Shown in pieces: positions 33,607 through 42,412 of a stretch of 62,928 nucleotides of DNA. The notes below the pieces were generated by a model that did not search any database, had not been told where the DNA came from, and saw nothing but the letters and a program-made list of their open reading frames with translations. The stretch is from positions 1-62,928 of the forward strand of contig JBGSQB010000220.1 of NCBI GenBank assembly GCA_041738285.1, written 5' to 3'. This stretch comes from SZUA-521 sp041738285 (lineage in GTDB: Bacteria > Pseudomonadota > Gammaproteobacteria > Pseudomonadales > Azotimanducaceae). The position numbers and the translations under genes were made by a program. Within the stretch, counting starts at the first letter, position 1. Each line of letters opens with the position of its first letter.

Positions 33607-34437
33607 ATGACCCGCCTCGACACCGGCACCAACGAATTGCTCTGCGACGTGGGCGCGGGAGTCGCGACCATCACGCTCAATCGTCCGGAGAAACGCAATG
33701 CGCTGTCCGATGCACTCACGCCTGCCTTGCGTGAGACGTTGCTCGTGGTCGAACGCGACCCCGCCGTGCGATGCGTCGTGATTACAGGCGCGGGCACGTC
33801 GTTCTGTGCCGGTGGCGATGTGTCCGGAATGGGTACACCCGCCGCGACCCCGCCATCGAACACAGCCGCGTCAGGTCTCGAAGATGCAGTGCGCACCCTG
33901 AAACACCGCCAGGACACGCTGACCACGCGTCTGTTCGAGCTTGCCAAGCCGACCATTGCGGCACTACCGGGCCCCGCGGCGGGCGCGGGAATGTCCATCG
34001 CGCTTGCATGCGATCTGCGCATCGCGGCGCAGTCGGCGTTTCTGACCACTGCGTTCGCCAACATCGGCCTGTCGGGTGACTACGGCGCCAGCTGGCTGCT
34101 CACACAGCTCGTTGGCACTGCGCGCGCCCGTGAACTGTTCTATACCGCCCGGCGCGTGACGGCGGATGAAGCGCTCGCACTCGGACTCGTCAACGAAGTC
34201 GTGGCCGATGCGCAGTTGTCCGATCGCGTGCAGGCGCTGGCGGGCGCCATCGCAGCCGGACCGCCGATTGCGATCCGATACATGAAGGAGAACCTCAACC
34301 GCGCGCTCGATCAGGACCTGCGTAGCTGTCTCGCGATGGAGGCGGATCGCATGGTCCGATGCGCGCGCACGGAAGATCATCGCGAGGCGGTAGCCGCCTT
34401 TCTCGGCAAACGATCGCCGCAATTCAAAGGGAAATAG
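33607..34437 (+). CDS. Enoyl-CoA hydratase/isomerase family protein
   Basis: This is a 276-residue crotonase-fold protein. AGVATITLNRPEKRNALSDALTPALRETL, VITGAGTSFCAGGDVSGMG (oxyanion-hole loop) and IAALPGPAAGAGMSIALACDLRIAAQSAFLTTAFANIGLSGDYGASWLLTQLVG are standard. ATG 33607 has AAAGGGGA before it; the frame is open upstream through the operator region from 33547, which is rejected. It is the first gene of the HxlR-flanked operon. Confidence 0.93.
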   Translation: MTRLDTGTNELLCDVGAGVATITLNRPEKRNALSDALTPALRETLLVVERDPAVRCVVITGAGTSFCAGGDVSGMGTPAATPPSNTAASGLEDAVRTLKHRQDTLTTRLFELAKPTIAALPGPAAGAGMSIALACDLRIAAQSAFLTTAFANIGLSGDYGASWLLTQLVGTARARELFYTARRVTADEALALGLVNEVVADAQLSDRVQALAGAIAAGPPIAIRYMKENLNRALDQDLRSCLAMEADRMVRCARTEDHREAVAAFLGKRSPQFKGK

Positions 34438-34438
34438 A

Positions 34439-35179
34439 ATGAGCGATCGAAGTGGTGTGGCGTTGGTGGTGGGGGCGGGCGATTTCATCGGTGCCGCGAT
34501 CAGCAAGCGGTTTGCAGCAGGTGGCTACGAAGTATGCATGGCGCGCCGCAATGGCGATCAGCTGAAGCCGCTGGTCGACGACATCGAAGCTAGCGGCGGC
34601 AAGGCCCGGGCATTCACGCTCGATGCCAGGGAGGAAGATCAGGTCACCGCACTGTTCGCGCGCGTCGAAGCCGAGGTCGGGCCGCTCGATGTCGTGGTCT
34701 ACAACGTCGGTGGCAACGTCAGCTTCCCGATCCGCGACACCACCGCGCGGGTATTCCGCAAAGTCTGGGAGATGGCGTGTTACTCGGGATTCCTGACCGG
34801 CCGGGAGGCGGCGCGCTACATGGCACCGCGCAATCGCGGATCCATCTTCTTCACGGGCGCGACGGCGAGCATGCGCGGCGGCAGGGGCTTCGCAGCGTTT
34901 TCGAGCGCGAAGTTCGGTCTGCGTGCGCTGGCTCAGGCGATGGCGCGGGAGCTGGGCCCGGAAAACATCCATGTCGCCCACCTGGTCATCGACTCCGGTG
35001 TCGACACCGCCTGGGTGCGCGAAATGATGCAGAAGCGCGGTCGCGATCCGGACTCGTTGCCGCCCGATACCCTCATGAATCCCCACTCCGTGGGTGAGGC
35101 GTATTGGCAGTTGCACGCGCAGTCGCGCGATGCCTGGACATTCGAACTCGATCTACGACCCTTTGCGGAAACGTGGTAG
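34439..35179 (+). CDS. SDR family protein lacking the catalytic tyrosine
   Basis: This is a 246-residue Rossmann protein. VVGAGDFIGAAISKRFAAGGY is a variant of the TGxxxGxG nucleotide-binding motif. The usual YxxxK is FSSAK (Phe154, Lys158), so proton transfer by Tyr is not possible in the normal way. The other SDR landmarks such as IFFTGATAS and AQAMARELGPENIHVAHLVID are kept. Such Tyr-less SDRs form a family of their own, perhaps acting on CoA or other cofactors. One base separates it from the hydratase stop, so it is an operon member. Confidence 0.85.
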   Translation: MSDRSGVALVVGAGDFIGAAISKRFAAGGYEVCMARRNGDQLKPLVDDIEASGGKARAFTLDAREEDQVTALFARVEAEVGPLDVVVYNVGGNVSFPIRDTTARVFRKVWEMACYSGFLTGREAARYMAPRNRGSIFFTGATASMRGGRGFAAFSSAKFGLRALAQAMARELGPENIHVAHLVIDSGVDTAWVREMMQKRGRDPDSLPPDTLMNPHSVGEAYWQLHAQSRDAWTFELDLRPFAETW

Positions 35180-35187
35180 GAGCCTTC

Positions 35188-35811
35188 ATGAGCGTGAAAG
35201 TGGAATTTCTGTTCGATTTCGGCAGCCCCAATGCGTACCTGTCGCATCTCGTGATTCCGGCCATCGAAGGGCGCACTGGCGTGAAGTTCGAGTACGTGCC
35301 GGTGCTGCTCGGCGGCGTGTTCAAAGCCACCAACAACGTATCTCCCGCCGTGTCATTGCAGGGCATCAAGAACAAAGGCGAATACACCCAGCTCGAGACG
35401 GAGCGATTCCTGCGGCAGCACGCGATCACGGCCTACCGTCGCAACCCGCACTTCCCCGTCAACACCTTGAAGATCATGCGCGGTGCGATCGCGGCTCAAC
35501 GGATCGGCGTGTTCGAGCGCTATGTCGATGAGGTGTACCGACACATGTGGGCACAGCCGCGCAAGATGGATGAACTCGATGTTATTCGCACCGCCTTTCT
35601 GGAATCGAAACTGCCGGCAGATGACTTGTTCGCCGGCATGGAAGATCCCGAGGTGAAGGCAAAGTTGATCGCCAACACGGACGATGCCGTCGCGCGGGGC
35701 GTGTTCGGATCGCCCAGCTTCTTCGTCGGCAAGGAACTGTTCTTCGGTAAGGATCGGTTGCGCGAGGTCGAAGACGAGATACTGGCCCAGCGCAAGGGCG
35801 GTGGCGTATGA
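35188..35811 (+). CDS. DsbA-family 2-hydroxychromene-2-carboxylate isomerase-like protein
   Basis: This is a 207-residue thioredoxin-fold protein of the NahD/GST-kappa type. FDFGSPNAYLSHLVIPAIE (about 9-27) replaces the CxxC of DsbA with a Ser-containing SPxxY-like loop, as in chromene-carboxylate isomerase. DAVARGVFGSPSFFVGKELFFGKDRL is the conserved cis-Pro segment. These enzymes use glutathione as cofactor to isomerise aromatic breakdown products. TAGGAG precedes ATG 35188; the longer frame from 35104 overlaps the SDR gene and is rejected. It shares ATGA with the next hydratase. Confidence 0.87.
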   Translation: MSVKVEFLFDFGSPNAYLSHLVIPAIEGRTGVKFEYVPVLLGGVFKATNNVSPAVSLQGIKNKGEYTQLETERFLRQHAITAYRRNPHFPVNTLKIMRGAIAAQRIGVFERYVDEVYRHMWAQPRKMDELDVIRTAFLESKLPADDLFAGMEDPEVKAKLIANTDDAVARGVFGSPSFFVGKELFFGKDRLREVEDEILAQRKGGGV

Positions 35812-36590
35812 GCGACACAGGGGAGGTGCGCAGGGAATCACGGGGCCGCGTGCTGCACATCACCGTCGATCGTGCAGCCAAGATGAACGGCTTCACGCCC
35901 GAACTGTTCGATGCGCTGCGCGATGCCCTCACGGGCCTCGATGAATCGGACGAGTTCTGGGTCGGCGTGCTGAGTTTCGCAGGTCCCCACACCACAGCCG
36001 GGCTCGATCTGCCGCGGTTTGCCGCTTCGATGCGGGGTGATTCGCTGGATTCGGTAGACGAACGCGTCGACGCCTTTGGCATGTCGCGGCGCGTCCGCAA
36101 ACCGCTGGTGATGGCGGTGCAGGGGATCACCTTCACGATTGGCATCGAGATGATGCTGGCCGCGGACATCGTGGTCGCTGCGGATGACTGCCGGTTCTGT
36201 CAGATGGAACCCAAGCGCGGTCTCGCCGTGTTCGGTGGTGCGCATGTGCGCTATGTGCAGCGGGCGGGCTGGGGCAATGCGATGTACCACCTGCTTCGGG
36301 CCGATGAGTTCGGTGCCGCGCGGGCGCGCGAACTCGGATTCGTTCAGGAGGTGGTCGCAGCGGGTACACAGCTCGAAAGGGCGCTCGCCATTGCCGATGA
36401 AATCGCGGCGCTTGCGCCGATCGCGGTACAGGAGATCAAGCGCGCCGCGCTCGTCTATCTGGAGCAGGGTGAGCGTGCGGGCTTCGATGAGATTGCCACC
36501 ATGCGCGGGCGCAGCGCCAACTCCGAGGACTTTGCCGAAGGCATCGCGTCGTTCAGGGAGAAGCGCAAGCCGACCTTCACCGGTCGCTGA
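35808..36590 (+). CDS. Enoyl-CoA hydratase/isomerase family protein (divergent)
   Basis: This is a 260-residue crotonase-fold protein. RGRVLHITVDRAAKMNGFTPELFDALRDAL is normal, VLSFAGPHTTAGLDLPRF replaces the usual CAGGD oxyanion region, and VMAVQGITFTIGIEMMLAADIVVAADDCRF is typical of the family. The divergent loops make it a paralogue with a different substrate or even non-catalytic. ATGA at 35808 couples it to the isomerase gene. It ends the operon that starts at 33607. Confidence 0.88.
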   Translation: MSDTGEVRRESRGRVLHITVDRAAKMNGFTPELFDALRDALTGLDESDEFWVGVLSFAGPHTTAGLDLPRFAASMRGDSLDSVDERVDAFGMSRRVRKPLVMAVQGITFTIGIEMMLAADIVVAADDCRFCQMEPKRGLAVFGGAHVRYVQRAGWGNAMYHLLRADEFGAARARELGFVQEVVAAGTQLERALAIADEIAALAPIAVQEIKRAALVYLEQGERAGFDEIATMRGRSANSEDFAEGIASFREKRKPTFTGR

Positions 36591-36600
36591 TCGTCCCGCT

Positions 36601-37974
36601 TTAGCCGACGAAGGCGTCGAATACGCGGCCCCACAACCGGGATGGCCGATTGTTTGCGAACTCTGCCGCATCGGCCCGCTCTGCGGCACGTTCGAGCAGT
36701 TTGGCGCCGAGCCAGCGCAGTGGCTCCGGCTCCCACTTGCGTGCGACGTCATCGACCCAAGGCAGTTCCGTGAGCGCGCTGCGCTGCTGAGTGATCAGGT
36801 CAGCGAGGATGCGTGCGGCGAGGTTGGTGGCACCGACCCCTTCACCCACATAGCCGCCGGCCCAGCCGATGCCCGTGTTGCGGTCGTATTGCACCGTCGG
36901 GCGCCAATGACGCTGCACGCCGAGCATGCCGCCCCAGCCGTGGGTGATGCGTGCGTCCTTCAGCATTGGAAACAGTCTTGGGATCAGCGCTTTCACACGC
37001 ATGACTTTCGGGTCGGAGGCAGGAATGGATGGCCTGCGTCGCGAACCGAAGTAGTAGCCGCCGCGACCGCCGAACACGAGTCGATCATCGAGCGTGCGCT
37101 GACCGTAGATGACGACGCGGCGGCCATCACCGAACGTCTCACGCTCGCGCAAACCGATCTCATCCCACAGCGCGGCGGATAGCGGTTCGGTTGCCGTCAC
37201 CATGGAATAGATCGGCAGCATGGCGCGTGAAGCACCAGCAATTGACCCCGTGTAGCCTTCGGTCGCGCGCACGATCGTTGGCGCGCGGACGCGGCCGCGG
37301 TTGGTCGCGATCTCGCCGGACGCAATCGAACTGACCGGCGTGTGTTCGTAGATGCGCACGCCGCGGCGCGCCACGACTTCGGCGAGCCCAAGTACCAGTC
37401 GCGCTGGATGGATGGCCGCGCAATGTTTGAAATGCAGTGCACCGTGGTTGGGCTGAATATTCAGGCGCCGCCGTGCCGCATCCGCAGGTAGCCATTGGTA
37501 GTCGGCATCGGACAGTCCCATGTTGTGCAGATGATCGACTTCGGCGCGTAGGACATCGGTTCGAAAAGGAACGGTTGCTACGTTCAGCGAACCGCCCTTC
37601 TTGAAGTGCGCGTCGATGTTCTCGGCCTGACAGACGCGACCGACCTCATCGACGGTATCGAATAATGCGCGTGCCAGACGCAGACCTTGCGGTTGTGTTT
37701 GCGGGTCGGCCAGCAAGCCGTCCACGCCCCATGCGGTGCCCATGCACCAGCCGCCGTTGCGACCACTGGCGCCGAACCCGACGCGTTGCGCTTCGTACAC
37801 CGCCACGTTCAAGGTAGGTTCGCGCAGCTTGAGGTAGTAGGCGGTCCACAGACCGGTGTAGCCCGCACCGACGATGGCAACGTCCACGTTCGATTGCCAC
37901 GCCGGTGGCTCGTGCGCCGTCAGCGCATCCATCGACGCCATCCAGAAACTGGCGTCGATGCGCGGATCGGTCAC
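36601..37974 (-). CDS. FAD-dependent oxidoreductase (DAO family)
   Basis: This 457-residue flavoprotein starts at GTG 37974 in a GTGA overlap with the DUF2306 gene. VAIVGAGYTGLWTAYYLKLREP (about 33-54) is the FAD dinucleotide site, and FGASGRNGGW follows. PTIVRATEGYTGSIAGASRAMLPIYSMVTATEPL and GYVGEGVGATNLAARILADLI are DAO-type. The family includes glycine/sarcosine/gamma-glutamylputrescine oxidases. The substrate is probably an amine or amino acid. The longer start at 38235 lies inside the membrane-protein gene and is not used. Confidence 0.87.
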   Translation of the reverse strand: MTDPRIDASFWMASMDALTAHEPPAWQSNVDVAIVGAGYTGLWTAYYLKLREPTLNVAVYEAQRVGFGASGRNGGWCMGTAWGVDGLLADPQTQPQGLRLARALFDTVDEVGRVCQAENIDAHFKKGGSLNVATVPFRTDVLRAEVDHLHNMGLSDADYQWLPADAARRRLNIQPNHGALHFKHCAAIHPARLVLGLAEVVARRGVRIYEHTPVSSIASGEIATNRGRVRAPTIVRATEGYTGSIAGASRAMLPIYSMVTATEPLSAALWDEIGLRERETFGDGRRVVIYGQRTLDDRLVFGGRGGYYFGSRRRPSIPASDPKVMRVKALIPRLFPMLKDARITHGWGGMLGVQRHWRPTVQYDRNTGIGWAGGYVGEGVGATNLAARILADLITQQRSALTELPWVDDVARKWEPEPLRWLGAKLLERAAERADAAEFANNRPSRLWGRVFDAFVG

Positions 37975-38606
37975 CGGGCTTTCGCGGCGACGGGTGTTAG
38001 GCGCGGCAGCAACAGCCACTCGACGACGATCAGGTTCGGCACCCAGGCGAGCCAGGCGACGACGGGGTAGGCGGCTTCGAATCCGAAGCCCAACAGATCC
38101 GAGATGGTGCCGAGCTGGATGCGAAGCGTGACGGCGGCGAACGTGAGCGCATAGTTGCGCATCATCCATCGTCGGTGCGAGTCGATATCGCCGCCGCGGA
38201 TGGCTCGGTACGCAGCCGCTGCACTCCACAGCCACAGCACTGCGAGCAGGAAGAACCCGACGCGCGCGACCAGCCCACCGTGTGCATTCAGTGCCAGCAG
38301 GCCGCCACCGATGGCACCCGCGAGTACCAACAGCAGATAGGTGCGACCGAGCCAGCGGTGACGGTTTGGGTGGCGGGTGCGAAACGAAGCGATGAACTGA
38401 AAGCCGCCGATCAGGAGCGCAATGCCACCGCCAAGAAGGTGCGCCGCGGCGGCGGTCGGCATGGTGGCAAAGCGGGTCTGAAACGACGGCGCGCCAACGC
38501 CTGCGAACTGGAACGCCAGCGCGTACAGACTAATGGGAATCGCCAGCAGGATGACGAGCCAGACACCGAATCTGTTGCGCAGCGTCTGGGTCGACATTGT
38601 GTTCAT
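37971..38606 (-). CDS. DUF2306 membrane protein
   Basis: This is a 211-residue protein with about five hydrophobic segments. WLVILLAIPISLYALAFQF, HLLGGGIALLIGGFQFI, YLLLVLAGAIGGGLLAL, FFLLAVLWLWSAAAAYRAI and a final pair are visible. His residues in FRTRHPNRHRWLGRTYLL and DIDSHRRWMMRNYAL recall DUF2306/b-type cytochrome-like proteins. Function unknown. Only one base separates it from the SIS gene stop, and it overlaps the oxidase gene by 4 bases. Confidence 0.8.
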   Translation of the reverse strand: MNTMSTQTLRNRFGVWLVILLAIPISLYALAFQFAGVGAPSFQTRFATMPTAAAAHLLGGGIALLIGGFQFIASFRTRHPNRHRWLGRTYLLLVLAGAIGGGLLALNAHGGLVARVGFFLLAVLWLWSAAAAYRAIRGGDIDSHRRWMMRNYALTFAAVTLRIQLGTISDLLGFGFEAAYPVVAWLAWVPNLIVVEWLLLPRLTPVAAKAR

Positions 38607-38607
38607 G

Positions 38608-39207
38608 TCAGTGCGGCATGTTGTCGGTGCGTGCGCGTCCGCCGAGGTACCCGCCGTGGTGGCGCGCGCCCCACTGGGTCTTGGTGATGCCCTTCACTTC
38701 CATCAGGGCCATGGCGACGGCGTCGGTGATCGCGAGCATCACTGCCATGCTCGTGGTGGGTGTGAGTCCGAGGGGACAGGCTTCCACCAGCTCGCCCATG
38801 TCGAGCACGATTTCGCAGTGCTTGCGCAGGGCTGAATCGGGGTGCGAGGTGACACCGACGATGTGCGTCACACCCAGGTGCCGCGACAGCTCGAGAATCT
38901 CCAGCACTTCGACTGATTTGCCACTGGTCGAAAATGCGATCATCACGTCGTTCTGATCGACGAGGCCGAGGTCGCCATGGGCCGCTTCGGCGGGATGGAT
39001 GAAGTTCGCGGGCGTGGCGGTGGAGCAGAGCGTTGCGGCGAACTTGCGCGCGATATGGCCCGCCTTCCCGATCCCGGTAGTGAGTACCTTCCCCTTGCAT
39101 TCGTTGAGGAGCAGTACCGCGCGTTCGAAGTCGTCGGTCACTTCGATCGAACGGATGGCCGCGGCTTCCGCCTCGATCACGGCGCGCATACGTTCCTTGA
39201 TGTTCAT
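38608..39207 (-). CDS. SIS-domain sugar isomerase (KdsD/KpsF-like, no CBS domains)
   Basis: This is a 199-residue SIS-fold protein. LLNECKGKVLTTGIGKAGHIARKFAATLCSTATPANFIHPAEAAHGDLGLVDQNDVMIAFSTSGKSVEVLEIL is the KdsD signature. The two CBS domains that follow in arabinose-5-phosphate isomerases (about 320 residues) are absent. That makes a stand-alone isomerase likely, as in some capsule or sugar operons. MNIKERMRAV at 39207 is preferred to 39270. It is divergent from the hexosaminidase gene at 39318. Confidence 0.88.
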   Translation of the reverse strand: MNIKERMRAVIEAEAAAIRSIEVTDDFERAVLLLNECKGKVLTTGIGKAGHIARKFAATLCSTATPANFIHPAEAAHGDLGLVDQNDVMIAFSTSGKSVEVLEILELSRHLGVTHIVGVTSHPDSALRKHCEIVLDMGELVEACPLGLTPTTSMAVMLAITDAVAMALMEVKGITKTQWGARHHGGYLGGRARTDNMPH

Positions 39208-39317
39208 TGGTTTTCCGCACTCCATGGATCGCGGCATGGTCGCAGATGGTGCAAGGCGGCTCAAGGACACATCCCGCGAGCGTTGACAGGTCGCGCACCA
39301 GGCACGACAGTCGAACG

Positions 39318-41384
39318 ATGAGTTCGAATCGACTGACCGTGCAGCCTGAGCCGAGCCACTTCACGCTGCGACGTGGACATCTGCGCGCGGGCGCGGGGGT
39401 GCCGGCCGTGGCGCAGGTGGGTGTGCGCACCCCGCGGCTGGATCGGGCAACCGCGCTTTTGCGCGATCAACTCGAACGTGTCGGCGGCGGGTTCGAAGTC
39501 ACGATCGACTGCCGAGCGGTGTCGCCACCGTATCCGGCCCTGGATGACGATGAGTCCTACCGGCTCGAGGTTGGCAGCGATGGCATCAGCATAGACGCCA
39601 ACACCGAGTGGGGTGTGCTGCGTGGCCTTGCGACGCTGCGCCTGCTGGTGAGGGTGGACAGGAGCGGCGCGCGAGCGCCGTGTGTTTCGATCGATGATGC
39701 ACCGCGCTTCTCCTGGCGCGGACTGATGCTGGACCCCGCACGCCGCTTTCAGTCGGTTGCTGCGATCGAGCGCACGCTCGATGGCATGGCCCTGGTCAAA
39801 CTGAACGTGCTGCATCTTCATCTATCGGATGATCAAGGTTTCAGATTCGAAGGCAGTACGTTTCCGGAACTCGCACGCGCGGCCAGTAGCGAGTTCTATT
39901 CATCTGCCGACCTCGAGCGGATCGTGGCTTACGCGGCCGATCGTGGTATTCGCGTGGTACCCGAAATAGACATGCCCGGGCACTGCACCAGTTGGCTTGC
40001 TGCGCACCCGGAATGGACCAGCGATGGTGAGCAGCGTGCGCCATCGACACGATTCGGTGTGCACAGGGCATGCCTTGATCCTTCCCGTGATCTCGTCTAC
40101 GAAGCCATATCGCGATTGCTCGCTGACGTGGCGCGCGTGTTTCCTGATCGGTTCATTCACGTTGGTGGCGATGAGGTCGACCCGACGTGGTGGACGCAGA
40201 ACGATGAGATCCGACGCTACATGGCTGCGCACTCACTCGATGACGTCGAAGCGTTGCACGCGCATTTCAACGCACGCATGCAGCGCATGGTGAAGGATCT
40301 TGGCCGCCGTATGATCGGATGGGACGAGATCGCGCACGCGGATCTGCCGAAGGACACCGTGGTGCAGAGCTGGCGTGGCGCGGCGGCGCGTGATCGTGCC
40401 ATCGGTCGTGGCTTCGACTGCATCTTTTCCTCGGGTTACTACGTCGACCTGTTCTATCCAGCAGATATCCATTACGGGTTCGATCCGCAGGCGTCGGATG
40501 ATGAACTGACTGGCGTCGAGGCGCGGATGCGCAGCGATCCCCGTCTTGCGCACGTTCGCGATGGCCTTGGCTGGGCCACCGAGTTCAACGCCGCCGCGCG
40601 CGTCCCAGATACGGAACGGGCGGGTGCGGGTAGTGGTCGGGTGCTCGGTGGTGAGGCGTGTCTTTGGAGTGAACTGGTCGATGAACGCTGCCTCGATTTG
40701 CGATTGTGGGAGCGCTTGCCGGCAATTGCCGAGCGCCTGTGGTCGAAGGTCACCTGTATCGACGTGAGTGCCATGCGATGGCGACTTGCGGCGACAGTGG
40801 CGGCGCTCCCTCACTTCACTGATATCGACGTTGATGCCCAGCGCACCGCGGCTCTTGTCGGAATGGGTCTGACCCCGGTGGACCGGCGGCACCTGGCGCC
40901 ACTACTTGATGCGGTTGAGTGCGTGAAGTGGTATGCGCGGCTGCTGGGCGAACGTGCGCTACGCGCTCGGGTGACGGGGGCGACGACGACAGCAGAGCGC
41001 CCGTATCGCACCGACACCGCACTCGATCGGTTCGCCGACTTTCTGCCGGTCGAAAGTCCAACCGCCGCCAAGCTCGATGTCCTTGTCGATCGTCTGCTGC
41101 GGGACCCCCAGCATGGCGCCACGCGCCGCGCAATCGCGGGCATCACGCGTCGATGGCGGCAGCAGCATCAACGGTTCAACGCAGTAGCCACCCGAGTCGG
41201 CTCAGTCGCCGAGCTGTCGGCGCTGTCGGCGATGCTGGGGGAGCTTGCGGACATCACCGACCGTGCGGTCGAACGATGCAGTACCGAAGACGACGCCAAA
41301 CGACTCTCGGAACTCGCAATCCCGTCGGGTGAATACGTGCTCGCAGTTGTCCATCCGCTGCATCGGCTCGTGACCGCGACTTGA
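39318..41384 (+). CDS. Beta-N-acetylhexosaminidase (GH20)
   Basis: This is a 688-residue glycoside hydrolase. It contains the GH20b-like N-terminal part (to about 130) and the catalytic barrel opening FSWRGLMLDPARRFQSVAAIERTLDGMALVKLNVLHLHLSDDQGFRFE. HVGGDEVDPTWW has the catalytic Asp285-Glu286 pair, and ETQ-type IGWDEI follows. It removes terminal N-acetylglucosamine or N-acetylgalactosamine. No signal peptide is visible, so it may be cytosolic and act on imported fragments. TTGA couples it to the NahK-like kinase, which fits release and phosphorylation of the sugar. Confidence 0.93.
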   Translation: MSSNRLTVQPEPSHFTLRRGHLRAGAGVPAVAQVGVRTPRLDRATALLRDQLERVGGGFEVTIDCRAVSPPYPALDDDESYRLEVGSDGISIDANTEWGVLRGLATLRLLVRVDRSGARAPCVSIDDAPRFSWRGLMLDPARRFQSVAAIERTLDGMALVKLNVLHLHLSDDQGFRFEGSTFPELARAASSEFYSSADLERIVAYAADRGIRVVPEIDMPGHCTSWLAAHPEWTSDGEQRAPSTRFGVHRACLDPSRDLVYEAISRLLADVARVFPDRFIHVGGDEVDPTWWTQNDEIRRYMAAHSLDDVEALHAHFNARMQRMVKDLGRRMIGWDEIAHADLPKDTVVQSWRGAAARDRAIGRGFDCIFSSGYYVDLFYPADIHYGFDPQASDDELTGVEARMRSDPRLAHVRDGLGWATEFNAAARVPDTERAGAGSGRVLGGEACLWSELVDERCLDLRLWERLPAIAERLWSKVTCIDVSAMRWRLAATVAALPHFTDIDVDAQRTAALVGMGLTPVDRRHLAPLLDAVECVKWYARLLGERALRARVTGATTTAERPYRTDTALDRFADFLPVESPTAAKLDVLVDRLLRDPQHGATRRAIAGITRRWRQQHQRFNAVATRVGSVAELSALSAMLGELADITDRAVERCSTEDDAKRLSELAIPSGEYVLAVVHPLHRLVTAT

Positions 41385-42412
41385 GCGACGTGTTGCAGAT
41401 TGCGGAAGCGTTCGCGACCGATTCACGCGTGCAATCGGCCGGACCATCTGGCGCCGGCCACATCAACAGTACCTGGTGCGTCACCTGCGAGAGCGGCACC
41501 CGCTACGTCCTGCAACGCATCAACGAGCGGGTGTTCCCAGATGCGATCGGCGTCGCGCGCAACACCGCGGCGGTGTGCAGGCACTTGCGCAACGAGCAGC
41601 CAAGGCTCGTGCCGCAAATCGTGCCGACCCGAACCGGCGAGGTGGCGGCGCAGACACATGACGGGACTTATCGAATGCTCGAATTCGTATCGGGCCGCGC
41701 CGGTGAAGTTCCGCTCGAGAACGCGGCCGCGTATGCGGCGGGCCATGCCTTCGGTCGATTGCAACGGGCGCTCGCCGACTACGACCCCAGGGCGCACGTC
41801 GTGCCGATCGACCGATTCTTCGAACTGCCGCGGTACCTCGTGATGTTTGATGCCGCTCGTACCGGTGGCGACGATCGCCGCCAAGCGCTCGCCGCAGACG
41901 AGGTGGAGCGTGTGCACCGCCATCGCGAATACGCGCGCATCGGCATGGAAGGACCGGCGGGCATGATCCATGGGGACTGCAAGATCGATAACCTCATATT
42001 TGATCAGGCAACTTCGGTTGTGCGCGCGGTAGTCGACCTCGACACGGTCATGTGGGGTCGGCGGGCGTGGGATTTCGGCGATCTCGTGCGATCGGCCAGT
42101 GTACGCGGCGGCGAGGACTCACCGGGGCTCGCACTCGATCTCGATCTGTACCGACCCATCGCGAGCGGTTTCGTGCAGGGCATCGGTCCTCTCTACGACT
42201 CGCAACTGGAAGCCGCCTTGATCGATGCACCAGCCTACGTTGCGCTGATGCTTGCCTGCCGTTTCCTGACAGATTTCTTGAGTGGCGATACCTACTTCAA
42301 GGTTCGAGATGAACTCCACAATCTGCGACGAGCGAAGGCACAGCTGTCGTTGTTTGACAGCCTGCGCATGCAGCGCGAAGCCATGGCCCAGATCATTCGG
42401 AGCGCGCGATGA
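41381..42412 (+). CDS. nahK: N-acetylhexosamine 1-kinase-like phosphotransferase (NahK type)
   Basis: This is a 343-residue APH-fold kinase that starts at TTG 41381 (TTGA overlap with the hexosaminidase stop). GAGHINSTWCV and RYVLQRINERVFPDAIGVARN match the bifidobacterial NahK. Catalytic Asp199 lies in MIHGDCKIDNLIFD, and Asp221 in VVDLDTVMWG binds metal. NahK phosphorylates N-acetylglucosamine/N-acetylgalactosamine at C1 in the lacto-N-biose/galacto-N-biose pathway. No phosphorylase or uridylyltransferase of that pathway is in the window. ATGA couples it to the VOC gene. Confidence 0.87.
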   Translation: MSDVLQIAEAFATDSRVQSAGPSGAGHINSTWCVTCESGTRYVLQRINERVFPDAIGVARNTAAVCRHLRNEQPRLVPQIVPTRTGEVAAQTHDGTYRMLEFVSGRAGEVPLENAAAYAAGHAFGRLQRALADYDPRAHVVPIDRFFELPRYLVMFDAARTGGDDRRQALAADEVERVHRHREYARIGMEGPAGMIHGDCKIDNLIFDQATSVVRAVVDLDTVMWGRRAWDFGDLVRSASVRGGEDSPGLALDLDLYRPIASGFVQGIGPLYDSQLEAALIDAPAYVALMLACRFLTDFLSGDTYFKVRDELHNLRRAKAQLSLFDSLRMQREAMAQIIRSAR

